Source: JBNKFV01 sp050289485
Lineage (GTDB): Bacteria; Pseudomonadota; Gammaproteobacteria; Pseudomonadales; Cellvibrionaceae
Reading direction: 5' to 3'
Assembly (NCBI GenBank): GCA_050289485.1
Contig: JBNKFV010000009.1
Location: 434,001 to 498,000 of the forward strand
DNA length: 64,000 nucleotides
Shown: piece after piece, positions 53,081 through 60,236 of the stretch
Layout of the letters: the number at the start of each line of letters is the position of its first letter
Numbering within the stretch: position 1 is the first letter of the stretch
Notes under the pieces: model-generated
Told to the model about the DNA's origin: nothing
What the model saw: only the letters and a program-made list of their open reading frames with translations
Database searches by the model: none
Program-made: the position numbers and the translations under genes

Positions 53081-54697
53081 ATGCCTTTATTTACTCATCA
53101 GTTTACGCCGCAGCAGCCATACGCAACCCCACTTAGTCGTGGACAAGTACCTGCACAAGAGCCCGGCCAAAAACCAGTGATATACAGTATTGCCGGTTCA
53201 GATTCTTCAGGTGGAGCTGGCGTTGAAGCCGATCTGGCAACGTTTCGCGCTCTGGGTGTACATGGCTTCAGCGTGATTACAGCATTAACCGTGCAGAATT
53301 CATTAGCGGTTGATCGGGTTTTACCGACACCAGTGGAGCATGTTACAGCAACCTTGCAGCACTTGCAGGAAGATCGAAAGCCTAACGCCATCAAATTGGG
53401 ACTGATGCCCAATGCAGAGATGTTAGCCATGCTGGCTGATTATCTTCAACAACAAACCGTGCCAGTAATTTGTGATCCAGTCATAGGTGCAAGTGTAGGT
53501 GGGCAGTTCAGTGTGCATTGTTTGCGAGAAGGTTACAAAAGCCTGCTAAAGCGTGTGACATTGTTTACGCCCAATGTGCCGGAAGCAGAATATTTATTAG
53601 GTCGCCCTATCAAAAATGCTGACGATATTCGTCACGCCGCCAACACCTTTTTGGCCTGGGGTGCGCAATCAGTGTTGTTAAAAGGCGGGCATGGCTTGAC
53701 CTCACCACGCGGCGAAGAAGCTGCGCAACGTAATACTGTTTGTGCAGATTATTTTGTCAGTCACGGGCAGGCATTTTGGTTAATTGGGCCCAGAGTTAAT
53801 ACGCCACATCATCACGGCACCGGCTGCACCCTGGCTTCTGCTATTGCTGCGTCACTGGCGTTGGGTTATTGCATGGAAGATGCGTTGGTGTTGGCAAAAA
53901 TGCGAGTCACCCAAGGGTTGCGCGATGCTAAAGCAGTAGGGCGTGGTGCAGGCCCCATTGCACAGGGCGGGTGGCCAGTATATGTGGAAGATTTGCCAAC
54001 CATCAGTTTTGCTTTGGGTATGCCTACTCAGCTGCATCACCCCGGTGCGAGTTTTACCCCATGCAACAAAACATCGTTAGGCCTTTACCCGGTTGTTGAT
54101 CACGTTAGCCAATTGGAGCCGTTGATGGCGCTGGGATTGCGAACACTGCAATTGCGCGTGAAGTCTGCCGGCGATATCAGCCAACAGATTCAACAAGCCG
54201 TTGCGCTACAACAGCGTTACGGTTGCCAGTTATTTATTAATGACCATTGGCAATTGGCGATTGAGCATGGTGCTTTCGGTGTGCATTTGGGGCAAGAAGA
54301 TATACATACCGCAGATATTACTGCGATTGCCCACGCGGGGTTGTATTTGGGGTTGAGTAATCACAGCTGGTTTGAAATGGCTAGTTCGCATTATCACCGG
54401 CCTTCGTACATGGCACTGGGGCCGGTATTTGCGACCACAACCAAAGCCATGCCGTTCGCGCCGCTTGGCATTGCACAACTGCACGAGTGGGTACAACTGC
54501 TGCAATCGGCTTATGCAGTAACTGCCATTGGCGGTATTAATACCAACACGTTACCAGCGGTGGCTGCCACCGGTGTGCATAGTGCGGCCGTGGTGCGAGC
54601 CGTTACCCAGGCGACTGATCTGCAAGGCGCAGTCAAACAGTTGCAAAGACAATTACAAGCTGGAACCTCCCCGCGTTTGGCAAGTTGTACGGCTTAG
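53081..54697 (+). CDS. thiDE: Fused HMP(-P) kinase / thiamin-phosphate synthase ThiDE
   Basis: 538 residues with two enzymes in one chain. ThiD part (about 30-300): SIAGSDSSGGAGVEADLATF, ICDPVIG, LFTPNVPEAEYL, HGTGCTLASAIAAS; phosphorylates HMP and HMP-P. ThiE part (about 335-525): LYPVVDHV, QLFINDHWQLAIEHGAFGVHLGQEDI, YMALGPVFATTTK, AIGGI; couples HMP-PP with the thiazole. A linker of about 30 residues joins them. It starts six bases after the thiG stop. Confidence 0.95.
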   Translation: MPLFTHQFTPQQPYATPLSRGQVPAQEPGQKPVIYSIAGSDSSGGAGVEADLATFRALGVHGFSVITALTVQNSLAVDRVLPTPVEHVTATLQHLQEDRKPNAIKLGLMPNAEMLAMLADYLQQQTVPVICDPVIGASVGGQFSVHCLREGYKSLLKRVTLFTPNVPEAEYLLGRPIKNADDIRHAANTFLAWGAQSVLLKGGHGLTSPRGEEAAQRNTVCADYFVSHGQAFWLIGPRVNTPHHHGTGCTLASAIAASLALGYCMEDALVLAKMRVTQGLRDAKAVGRGAGPIAQGGWPVYVEDLPTISFALGMPTQLHHPGASFTPCNKTSLGLYPVVDHVSQLEPLMALGLRTLQLRVKSAGDISQQIQQAVALQQRYGCQLFINDHWQLAIEHGAFGVHLGQEDIHTADITAIAHAGLYLGLSNHSWFEMASSHYHRPSYMALGPVFATTTKAMPFAPLGIAQLHEWVQLLQSAYAVTAIGGINTNTLPAVAATGVHSAAVVRAVTQATDLQGAVKQLQRQLQAGTSPRLASCTA

Positions 54698-54736
54698 TTC
54701 AGCAGGCTCTAACCTATTAATCATAGAGAGTTTTTC

Positions 54737-54937
54737 ATGAAAACGGTAATCATAAACGGTGAACCCCATCAAACCCAAGCAAGTGATCTTGCGACCTTGC
54801 TCAGTGAGCTGGGCTACGAGGCGGTTACCTTGGCGACCGCTGTTAATGGCCGATTCGTCGCCCAGCAGCAGCGTGAGCAAATGTCGTTATCGGCCGGGAT
54901 GCAGATAGACATTCTGCAACCCATGCAGGGTGGCTAA
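54737..54937 (+). CDS. thiS: Sulfur carrier protein ThiS
   Basis: 66 residues, ubiquitin-like, ending in the required Gly-Gly. ThiF adenylates that C terminus and sulfur is added as thiocarboxylate for ThiG. The start MKTVIINGEPHQTQ and NGRFVAQQQREQMSLSAGMQIDILQPMQGG are typical. Its last codons overlap the thiF start by eight bases. Confidence 0.95.
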   Translation: MKTVIINGEPHQTQASDLATLLSELGYEAVTLATAVNGRFVAQQQREQMSLSAGMQIDILQPMQGG

Positions 54938-55964
54938 GGTGGTAGCCATTAACAGTTCTTATCGTTATCGCGCGCAGCTGGAGGCGCTGGGTGGCGAGAG
55001 TGCTCAACAGCGGTTGGTAAATAGTCGTGTACTGATTGTCGGTGCGGGTGGTTTAGGCGCGCCGTTGGCTGCTTATCTTGCGGGTGCTGGAGTGGGGTGT
55101 TTGGGTGTTGTTGACTACGACAAAGTTGAGTTAACTAATCTGCATCGCCAAGTGATGTACTGCGAAGCTGATGTTGGCCTGCTTAAAGTGAATGTTTTGC
55201 GCAAATTTTTATTGGGGCGTAATAGTACGATAAACGTGCTTACTTACCCCCAGCGTATTACCTCCAAAAATTTACATTACTTATGTAGCAGCTACGATGT
55301 TATTGTCGATGCTGCTGACAGCTACGCGGTCACCTATTTGTTGAGCGACTATTGCTTACATGCCAATAAGTTTTTGGTGAGCGCATCTGTTGCAGGGCAA
55401 CAGGGCTACTGCGGTGTTTTTTGTGGCAGCCAGCCGAGTTATCGGGCTGTGTTTCCGTGGCCGCAGGCATCGGCTGCCAGTTGCTCAGAAACGGGTGTCA
55501 GTGGGCCAGCGGTAGGTATGATTGCCATGTTGCAGGCCCAGCGTGTGCTTGATGTCTTAACGGGTTGTAACCCAGAGCAAGTGCAACGTTTAACGGCTTT
55601 CGACCTGGTGAGTGGGTATTACTCATCGATAACTACCGAAGGTGCGTTGGAGCCAGATTTACAATTTTCGTTTGAACTGCTTGAGCTGGGCGACATTGAG
55701 CCCAGTGATGCAGTTGTTGATGTACGAACGTTGGCGGAGCAACAGCAAAAACCCATCGCTTCGGTATTGGCTTATGGTTTGGCACATGTGGTTTTCTCAA
55801 GTATCAACGCGTTGGCTGAGTATCTTAAGGATAACCCAGGGTATCTGGAAAGACGGCGTATAGTTATGTGTTGCAAATCTGGCCGCCGAGCGTTTCAACA
55901 GATGTTGGCTGCGAGTGGCAGCGACGCGTTAGCAGCATCACGTTGGGCTATTTGTGGTTTTTAG
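54930..55964 (+). CDS. thiF: ThiF-like E1 enzyme with C-terminal rhodanese domain
   Basis: 344 residues from GTG 54930. E1-fold (1-235): VLIVGAGGLGAPLAAYLAGAGVG (ATP site), VDYDKVELTNLHRQV, and the catalytic-cysteine region SASCSETGVSGPAVG (Cys185). The CxxC pair normally found at CYRC is replaced by Ser170-Tyr-Arg-Ala173, and the second CPxC pair is absent, so no zinc site. A rhodanese domain (about 255-344) carries CCKSGRR with Cys314/Cys315, suited to accept sulfur. Adenylates ThiS and may also deliver its sulfur. MoeB-like function is possible. Confidence 0.85.
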   Translation: MAKVVAINSSYRYRAQLEALGGESAQQRLVNSRVLIVGAGGLGAPLAAYLAGAGVGCLGVVDYDKVELTNLHRQVMYCEADVGLLKVNVLRKFLLGRNSTINVLTYPQRITSKNLHYLCSSYDVIVDAADSYAVTYLLSDYCLHANKFLVSASVAGQQGYCGVFCGSQPSYRAVFPWPQASAASCSETGVSGPAVGMIAMLQAQRVLDVLTGCNPEQVQRLTAFDLVSGYYSSITTEGALEPDLQFSFELLELGDIEPSDAVVDVRTLAEQQQKPIASVLAYGLAHVVFSSINALAEYLKDNPGYLERRRIVMCCKSGRRAFQQMLAASGSDALAASRWAICGF

Positions 55965-55979
55965 GGCCTGTTAGCACGA

Positions 55980-56152
55980 CTATTAACCCGGCGACAAAAT
56001 AGATCTCCTTATCTATTTTGTCGCATGCCATGGAAATACCTGCGAAATTTTACGAAATCTCTTGTATTTCCATGGCTTACGTTGGCCTGCGGCCTATGGC
56101 GGCGCGTCCGTGCGCCGCTTATTAACCCGACAAATATTCGCCGGGTTAATAG
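55980..56152. repeat. Structured intergenic repeat, copy 1 (between thiF and the Na/Pi gene)
   Basis: 173 bases bounded by a perfect 15-bp inverted repeat (CTATTAACCCGGCGA, 55980-55994, and its complement at 56138-56152). Inside are four hairpins: 14 bp at 55991-56004/56011-56024, 12 bp at 56028-56039/56064-56075 (CCATGGAAATAC arms), a short stem at 56081-56097 and 7 bp at 56099-56105/56112-56118. A second copy in opposite orientation lies at 58040-58213. It occupies the whole gap between two convergent genes. Confidence 0.85.
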
Positions 56153-56156
56153 CTTT

Positions 56157-57773
56157 TCACTGATACCAGCTGTTAACTGCCTGCAATAGATTAGTGCCTG
56201 AATAATGTAATTCGCGATTTACATTCATCAGTGTAGAGAGTTGATCGGGAGATAACATAATGTTGTTATCGATGGCGTTGTTAAGATTGACGGGTAGCTG
56301 CTCGTTTAACACATTTAGTTCTTCCAGTTGTTCTTGCAAATAACTGTATTCGTGAATCCCATCAAGCAGCCTTACGAGTTTTTGGTAAAATTCGTGAACA
56401 TATTGGGCATAAACGGTCGACAGCTCGAACAGTTCTGGCTCGCTCTGATGGCGAAGGTCGATTAAATCAGCACGAATATCTTTTAAGGTTTTTACGGAAT
56501 AGACCAAGTCACGCGCACAACTTAAACAGCGTAACAGTGTTGCCGATTGTCTTTCCGTAAGCGGGCATTGTTGTACCCGGCGTATGTATTGTATAAGTTC
56601 ACCCTCGTTTTGTTTGAGTTGTTCATAGCGATTCTCAAAGCTTTGCCGATCATCGCTGCCGTCTAATATATCTTGCAGGCTGTTGGATATGTTTAATCCG
56701 TGAGGATCAATTTTTAAATTACGCATATTAATACCCACGCCTGCCATCAGCATGTTAAATAAATGACTCTCGCAAGCTGCTAAGGCCGCATCGGTTGGCG
56801 TTACGGCAATGTCGCGTAATATTAAATGCGGTTTCTCTTTGTCATTAAACAAGGTGCCGAGCCAACGCGCATAGGGTTTTAACACCGGGGTAAATATCAG
56901 CAGTCCAAGAAAATTCATTAAACTATGAAACGCCACCAGGCTGTACAGCGGATCGCTGATGCCCAGGGAGGTCATAATGGCTGGCAGTGCGGGCAACAGA
57001 ACGATAAACGCCAATGCAGCGACCACCAGGTTGAACATAACATGTGCCATGGCCAGCTGGCGTTTGATAGCAAAGCCTCGCAGACTGCCGAGCAGGGTGG
57101 TAGATGTGGTACCCAGGTCTGCACCAATAATCAGTGCCGCAGCACTAGGCAGGTTTAACACCTCGCCGTGCAGTGCTGCCAAGGCGATCATCATGGAGGC
57201 AGAACTGGACTGTATAACGGCACAGAGCAGGCAGCCAAACAGCACAAAACCCAGTGGGCTCAAATGTTGCAGTATGTTGAGATCAAACTGCTGGGGAAGA
57301 TGCTCAACACTGGTTTTCATAAAATCCAGCCCAAAGAGCAATAGGCCGAAGCTCAGTAATAAGTTGCCGATAGAACGCCAGCGAGTCACTTTGTCGAAAA
57401 AAAACAGTAATAAACAGCCTGTGCCCAGCAAGGGGATGGACGCCGCCGACAGGTCAACTTTGAAGCCAATGGTAGCGACAATCCAGCCAGTAAAGGTAGT
57501 GCCAAGATTGGCACCCAGTAGCACCCCAATAGCGTTGTACAGAGGAATCATGCCTGCAGCTGCAAAGGCGAGTATCAGCAAGCTCACAACAGAGCTGCTT
57601 TGTAACATGGCGGTGATAAAGGTACCGCCAGCGACACTGCTGAGTGGGGAGGACGTCGTCTTTGAGAGCCAGTTTTTTATCCACGGGCTGCCCAGTGCAT
57701 GAATGCTGCTCTCTAATTGCGACATTCCGAACAGAAAAATGCCTAGTCCAAACAATAAATTTAAAACCGGCAA
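56157..57773 (-). CDS. Na+/phosphate cotransporter family protein with PhoU-like tail
   Basis: 538 residues. Two inverted NptA repeats give about eight membrane segments, with the family marks MLQSSSVVSLLI, GANLGTTFTGWI and VIQSSSASMMIALA, GADLGTTSTTLL. From about 330 to the end is a helical PhoU-like regulatory domain. E. coli YjbB-type proteins export phosphate; the sign of transport here is unknown. It is the only gene between two inverted copies of a structured repeat, and its upstream region has a palindromic operator-like site. Confidence 0.88.
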   Translation of the reverse strand: MPVLNLLFGLGIFLFGMSQLESSIHALGSPWIKNWLSKTTSSPLSSVAGGTFITAMLQSSSVVSLLILAFAAAGMIPLYNAIGVLLGANLGTTFTGWIVATIGFKVDLSAASIPLLGTGCLLLFFFDKVTRWRSIGNLLLSFGLLLFGLDFMKTSVEHLPQQFDLNILQHLSPLGFVLFGCLLCAVIQSSSASMMIALAALHGEVLNLPSAAALIIGADLGTTSTTLLGSLRGFAIKRQLAMAHVMFNLVVAALAFIVLLPALPAIMTSLGISDPLYSLVAFHSLMNFLGLLIFTPVLKPYARWLGTLFNDKEKPHLILRDIAVTPTDAALAACESHLFNMLMAGVGINMRNLKIDPHGLNISNSLQDILDGSDDRQSFENRYEQLKQNEGELIQYIRRVQQCPLTERQSATLLRCLSCARDLVYSVKTLKDIRADLIDLRHQSEPELFELSTVYAQYVHEFYQKLVRLLDGIHEYSYLQEQLEELNVLNEQLPVNLNNAIDNNIMLSPDQLSTLMNVNRELHYSGTNLLQAVNSWYQ

Positions 57774-57940
57774 GGTAGTACCCTCTATACACGGTGATTA
57801 TGGTGGTATCGTTACTACTATAGGATATCAGCCCGGGGTAGGTATTGTGTCATATCAGATAAAAAGGACTTTTATACTGGTTTCGCCGTAGCAGTGATCA
57901 GTGGCCGCCTGGGTTGGCGGTATAGTAATATGCCGATTTA

Positions 57941-58007
57941 CGTTCCAAATTTGGAACGATCCCTCTCAGTTTTCTTGCTATTTCATTGGCGCGGCTTTAC
58001 CTATACT
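57941..58007 (+). promoter_or_regulatory. Promoter module 1: palindromic operator plus TTACCTATACT
   Basis: The 18-bp palindrome CGTTCCAAATTTGGAACG (57941-57958) is followed 38 bases later by TTACCTATACT (57997-58007), containing TATACT as -10. There is no -35 match, so an activator bound at the palindrome, centred about 64 bases before the predicted start, is likely. Module 2 has the same boxes at the same spacing. Confidence 0.6.
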
Positions 58008-58039
58008 CGGTGATCGTTAGCTGGACAGGTTCTGTCGTC

Positions 58040-58213
58040 ATTAACTCGAGTCAATCGACAGCAGGGGTAATCGGCGGCGAGTAGTTACGCAGCCATTGGT
58101 CGCAGACCAATGTCAGTCTTGGAAATACAAGGGATTTCGTAAAATTGCGCGGTTATTTCCAAGGCGTGCAAAAAAATGGATAAGGAGATCGCTTTTGTCG
58201 CCGGGTTAATAGA
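58040..58213. repeat. Structured intergenic repeat, copy 2 (inverted relative to copy 1)
   Basis: About 174 bases whose reverse complement aligns along most of its length with copy 1. The right end keeps the 15-bp end sequence (58199-58213); the left end is diverged. The central stem is CTTGGAAATA (58118-58127)/TATTTCCAAG (58155-58164), and a 7-bp stem ATTGGTC/GACCAAT lies at 58095-58111. Both stems differ from copy 1 by paired changes that keep base pairing. Confidence 0.8.
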
Positions 58214-58443
58214 ATAATAAGTGAGACCATGGCTATACAGGAGCTTGCATATTTTTTGCCACGCATTGGCATTAATTTTCCTGTTTTTTTGATAAAAAAG
58301 TTTACGCAGCTTGGGCTTAAAAGCTGCCACTGAGTTTAACATTTTGCTTTTGGTTTTCTAGTTGGCTAGGTGTTAGGCGTTGCGCTGTTTGGCAGACGTT
58401 GTGCTGCAGCGCTCCTTGATTTTTGCTCCTCACTATGGATATT

Positions 58444-58470
58444 TGGCCCTTTATAAAGGGCCATTTTTTT
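58444..58470 (+). terminator. Orphan intrinsic terminator
   Basis: The palindrome TGGCCCTTTATAAAGGGCCA (58444-58463) is followed by seven T. It points rightwards, yet the nearest plus-strand gene upstream is thiF, 2.5 kb away with the opposite-strand Na/Pi gene between. It implies a transcript from this region. Confidence 0.85.
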
Positions 58471-58500
58471 ATCAGGGGAGTAAAAAGATATCCAGTAGGG

Positions 58501-58567
58501 TGTTGCATGGTTGGAACGCGTATTTCCATTCCTTTGCCTACCTGTGAGGCAAGTGCTTACCTATACT
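58501..58567 (+). promoter_or_regulatory. Promoter module 2, upstream of the GST operon
   Basis: A degenerate form of the palindrome (58501-58518, 13 of 18 bases as in module 1, TTGGAACG intact) is followed 38 bases later by TTACCTATACT (58557-58567). It lies 94 bases before the first GST gene and probably drives the GST-GST-acyl-CoA synthetase set. Confidence 0.6.
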
Positions 58568-58661
58568 GCCGAGACTTGTTGACAACGTAATGATTGAACC
58601 GACCAGTAGTTTTACCGAGTAACAGATAAACCTGATTCTAACCATAATAAAGGCATGCAAA

Positions 58662-59444
58662 ATGCAAAATGTAGAACTCTTCCACTGGGAGCCCAACGCT
58701 AATTCAGGCAAGCCGATGTTAACGCTGGCTGAAAAAGGGGTGAGCTATACCAGTCACTACCTTGACCTGCTCAACTTCGATCAACACAAGCCCGAATATC
58801 TGAAAATTAATCCTCAAGGCACGATTCCGGCCATGCTTCACAATGGCAAGGTACTAACGGAGTCAACTGCCATTATGGAATACGTTGATGAAGCGTTTGA
58901 TGGCCCCTCGCTAATGCCTGCCAGTGCGGTAGATCGTTGGCGGGTACGTTGGTGGATGAAGTTTATTGATCAATGGTTAGCGCCATCGGTGAGCATGATG
59001 GGGTGGAACTGGTTTGTAGGCCCATCGGTTCGCGATCGTGATCCGCAAGAGCTGGAAGCAGCGATTGAACGCATCCCCTTACCGGAGCGGCGTGTTGCCT
59101 GGCGCAAAGCGATTTATGGTCAGTTCAGTGAGCAAGAGCTTGCCGCGTCGCAGCATCGGGTGGAAATTGGTATCACAATGCTTGAAGCTGCTTTAACCAA
59201 GCATCAATGGTTGGGATCTGATGAGTACTCGTTAGCCGATATCAACGGATTTAATTTGGGGTTTGCGTTACCTATGTCGCAAGCAGCCTTGGCGAATGAT
59301 GAAAAAACGCCTCGTTTGATGGAGTGGTTGCGCAAAATTTATGAGCGCCCAGCTACCCAGGAAACCTGGGCAAAAGGGCGTACACTATTGGCGAGCCGAG
59401 TAGGCTTTTTGCGTCGTGATTACGAATCAGTGGAGGCCAAATAA
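58662..59444 (+). CDS. Glutathione S-transferase family protein (first)
   Basis: 260 residues. Thioredoxin-fold N-terminal domain (1-80; LFHWEPNANSGKPMLTLAEKG, cis-Pro in GTIPAML, ESTAIMEYVDE for glutathione) and a helical C-terminal domain. A Ser in NANSGKP sits where the catalytic Ser/Tyr is expected. Function in this family ranges from conjugation to ether cleavage or isomerisation; the substrate is unknown. Its stop overlaps the start of the second GST, so they are translated together. Confidence 0.85.
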   Translation: MQNVELFHWEPNANSGKPMLTLAEKGVSYTSHYLDLLNFDQHKPEYLKINPQGTIPAMLHNGKVLTESTAIMEYVDEAFDGPSLMPASAVDRWRVRWWMKFIDQWLAPSVSMMGWNWFVGPSVRDRDPQELEAAIERIPLPERRVAWRKAIYGQFSEQELAASQHRVEIGITMLEAALTKHQWLGSDEYSLADINGFNLGFALPMSQAALANDEKTPRLMEWLRKIYERPATQETWAKGRTLLASRVGFLRRDYESVEAK

Positions 59445-60232
59445 TGGATATTACCCTTTACTACGGCGAGCCTAACGGACCATCGCTAACGGTGTTGGCT
59501 GCTTTATACGAAAAAGAGATAGACGCAAAACTGGTTGCCATTGATTTAACGGCAGGCGAGCGACATCAACATGCTGCTCTCGCCAGTGTTGAAACGGCAA
59601 TGAGTATTGAAGGAGAAGGCCCGGTTGTGGTTGTAGATGGTGAGCCGCTGGCTGACTCGGTATTTATTGGTTGTTTCTTTGATGAAGTTGGCGAGCAGTC
59701 GGCGTTATTGCCTGGTGACCATTATCAGCGTTGGGAAGTAAAAGCCTGGTGCCGTTATATTGTTGAACGCGTTGCTCCCGCCGCCGCTTACTTAGGCACT
59801 CAGGCCTACTTAGCAGAAAAACTGGGCACCTTGTCTGACGAACAGTTTGTGGCGTTAATTGCGCCTATTTCGTGTGAAGATCTGAGTGAGCGTTGGCAAG
59901 CAGCAAGAAATAACGATTTCTCTGACGATAAATTGGAAGACAGCAAGAATAAAATCGGCCAAGCGGTAGTGACGATTGAACAAAAACTTGCTGAAGCAGG
60001 CGATGCCCAATGGTTAATGGGTGACTTTAGTCTGGCCGATTTAGAAACCTACGCCTGGCTTGCCGGTATGCGTCACTTGTTGCCCAATGCATTTGCGGGA
60101 TCGCCGCTAACCTCTGCCTGGATGGATCGCGTAAAACAGCGAGGTTCGGTACAAAAAGCGTTGGCAAAAAGTACGGTGGCGGCACCTGAAACCGTATGGG
60201 CGCCAGGCCCTGAAATTAATCGCTGGGGGTAA
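59444..60232 (+). CDS. Glutathione S-transferase-like protein (second)
   Basis: 262 residues, divergent. N-terminal DITLYYGEPNGPSLTVLAALYEKEIDAKLVAIDL resembles a GST domain but the glutathione motif is weaker (GEPLADSVFIGCFFDEV). The C-terminal domain has SLADLETYAWLAGM. Starts inside the stop of the first GST and ends four bases before the acyl-CoA synthetase. The pair may form a heterodimer, or this one may have lost glutathione binding. Confidence 0.75.
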   Translation: MDITLYYGEPNGPSLTVLAALYEKEIDAKLVAIDLTAGERHQHAALASVETAMSIEGEGPVVVVDGEPLADSVFIGCFFDEVGEQSALLPGDHYQRWEVKAWCRYIVERVAPAAAYLGTQAYLAEKLGTLSDEQFVALIAPISCEDLSERWQAARNNDFSDDKLEDSKNKIGQAVVTIEQKLAEAGDAQWLMGDFSLADLETYAWLAGMRHLLPNAFAGSPLTSAWMDRVKQRGSVQKALAKSTVAAPETVWAPGPEINRWG

Positions 60233-60236
60233 TCAC

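Larger units (their letters stand above)
58014..58470 (+). ncRNA. Candidate non-coding transcript between module 1 and an orphan terminator
   Basis: Predicted from a promoter module with start near 58014 and an intrinsic terminator at 58444-58470, with no supported gene between. The span contains repeat copy 2 and a stem GCGCTG (58382-58387)/CAGCGC (58407-58412). It may instead be a leader or a decayed gene. Not a recognised RNA family. Confidence 0.3.
57774..58661. other. Complex intergenic region between Na/Pi gene and GST operon
   Basis: 888 bases with no protein gene I can support. It carries promoter module 1 (57941-58007), repeat copy 2 (58040-58213), an orphan terminator (58444-58470) and promoter module 2 (58501-58567). 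A 34-codon frame from ATG 58230 (MAIQELAYFLPRIGINFPVF and on) follows a partial ribosome site and is a weak peptide candidate. Confidence 0.6.

Noticed and set aside
38477..55973. Shared 12-mer TAGGGCCTGTTA after the sbcB and thiF stops
   Set aside because: Many 12-base matches are expected by chance within 64 kb, and the similarity does not extend.
58230..58334. Small frame upstream of the PQQ dehydrogenase cluster considered as PqqA
   Set aside because: The peptide lacks the Glu-x3-Tyr pair that PqqA needs, and no pqqBCDE gene is near.
58085..58342. 85-codon minus-strand frame in the 58-kb intergenic region
   Set aside because: Most of it is structured repeat copy 2, whose bases are explained by hairpin pairing; the other copy does not keep the frame.
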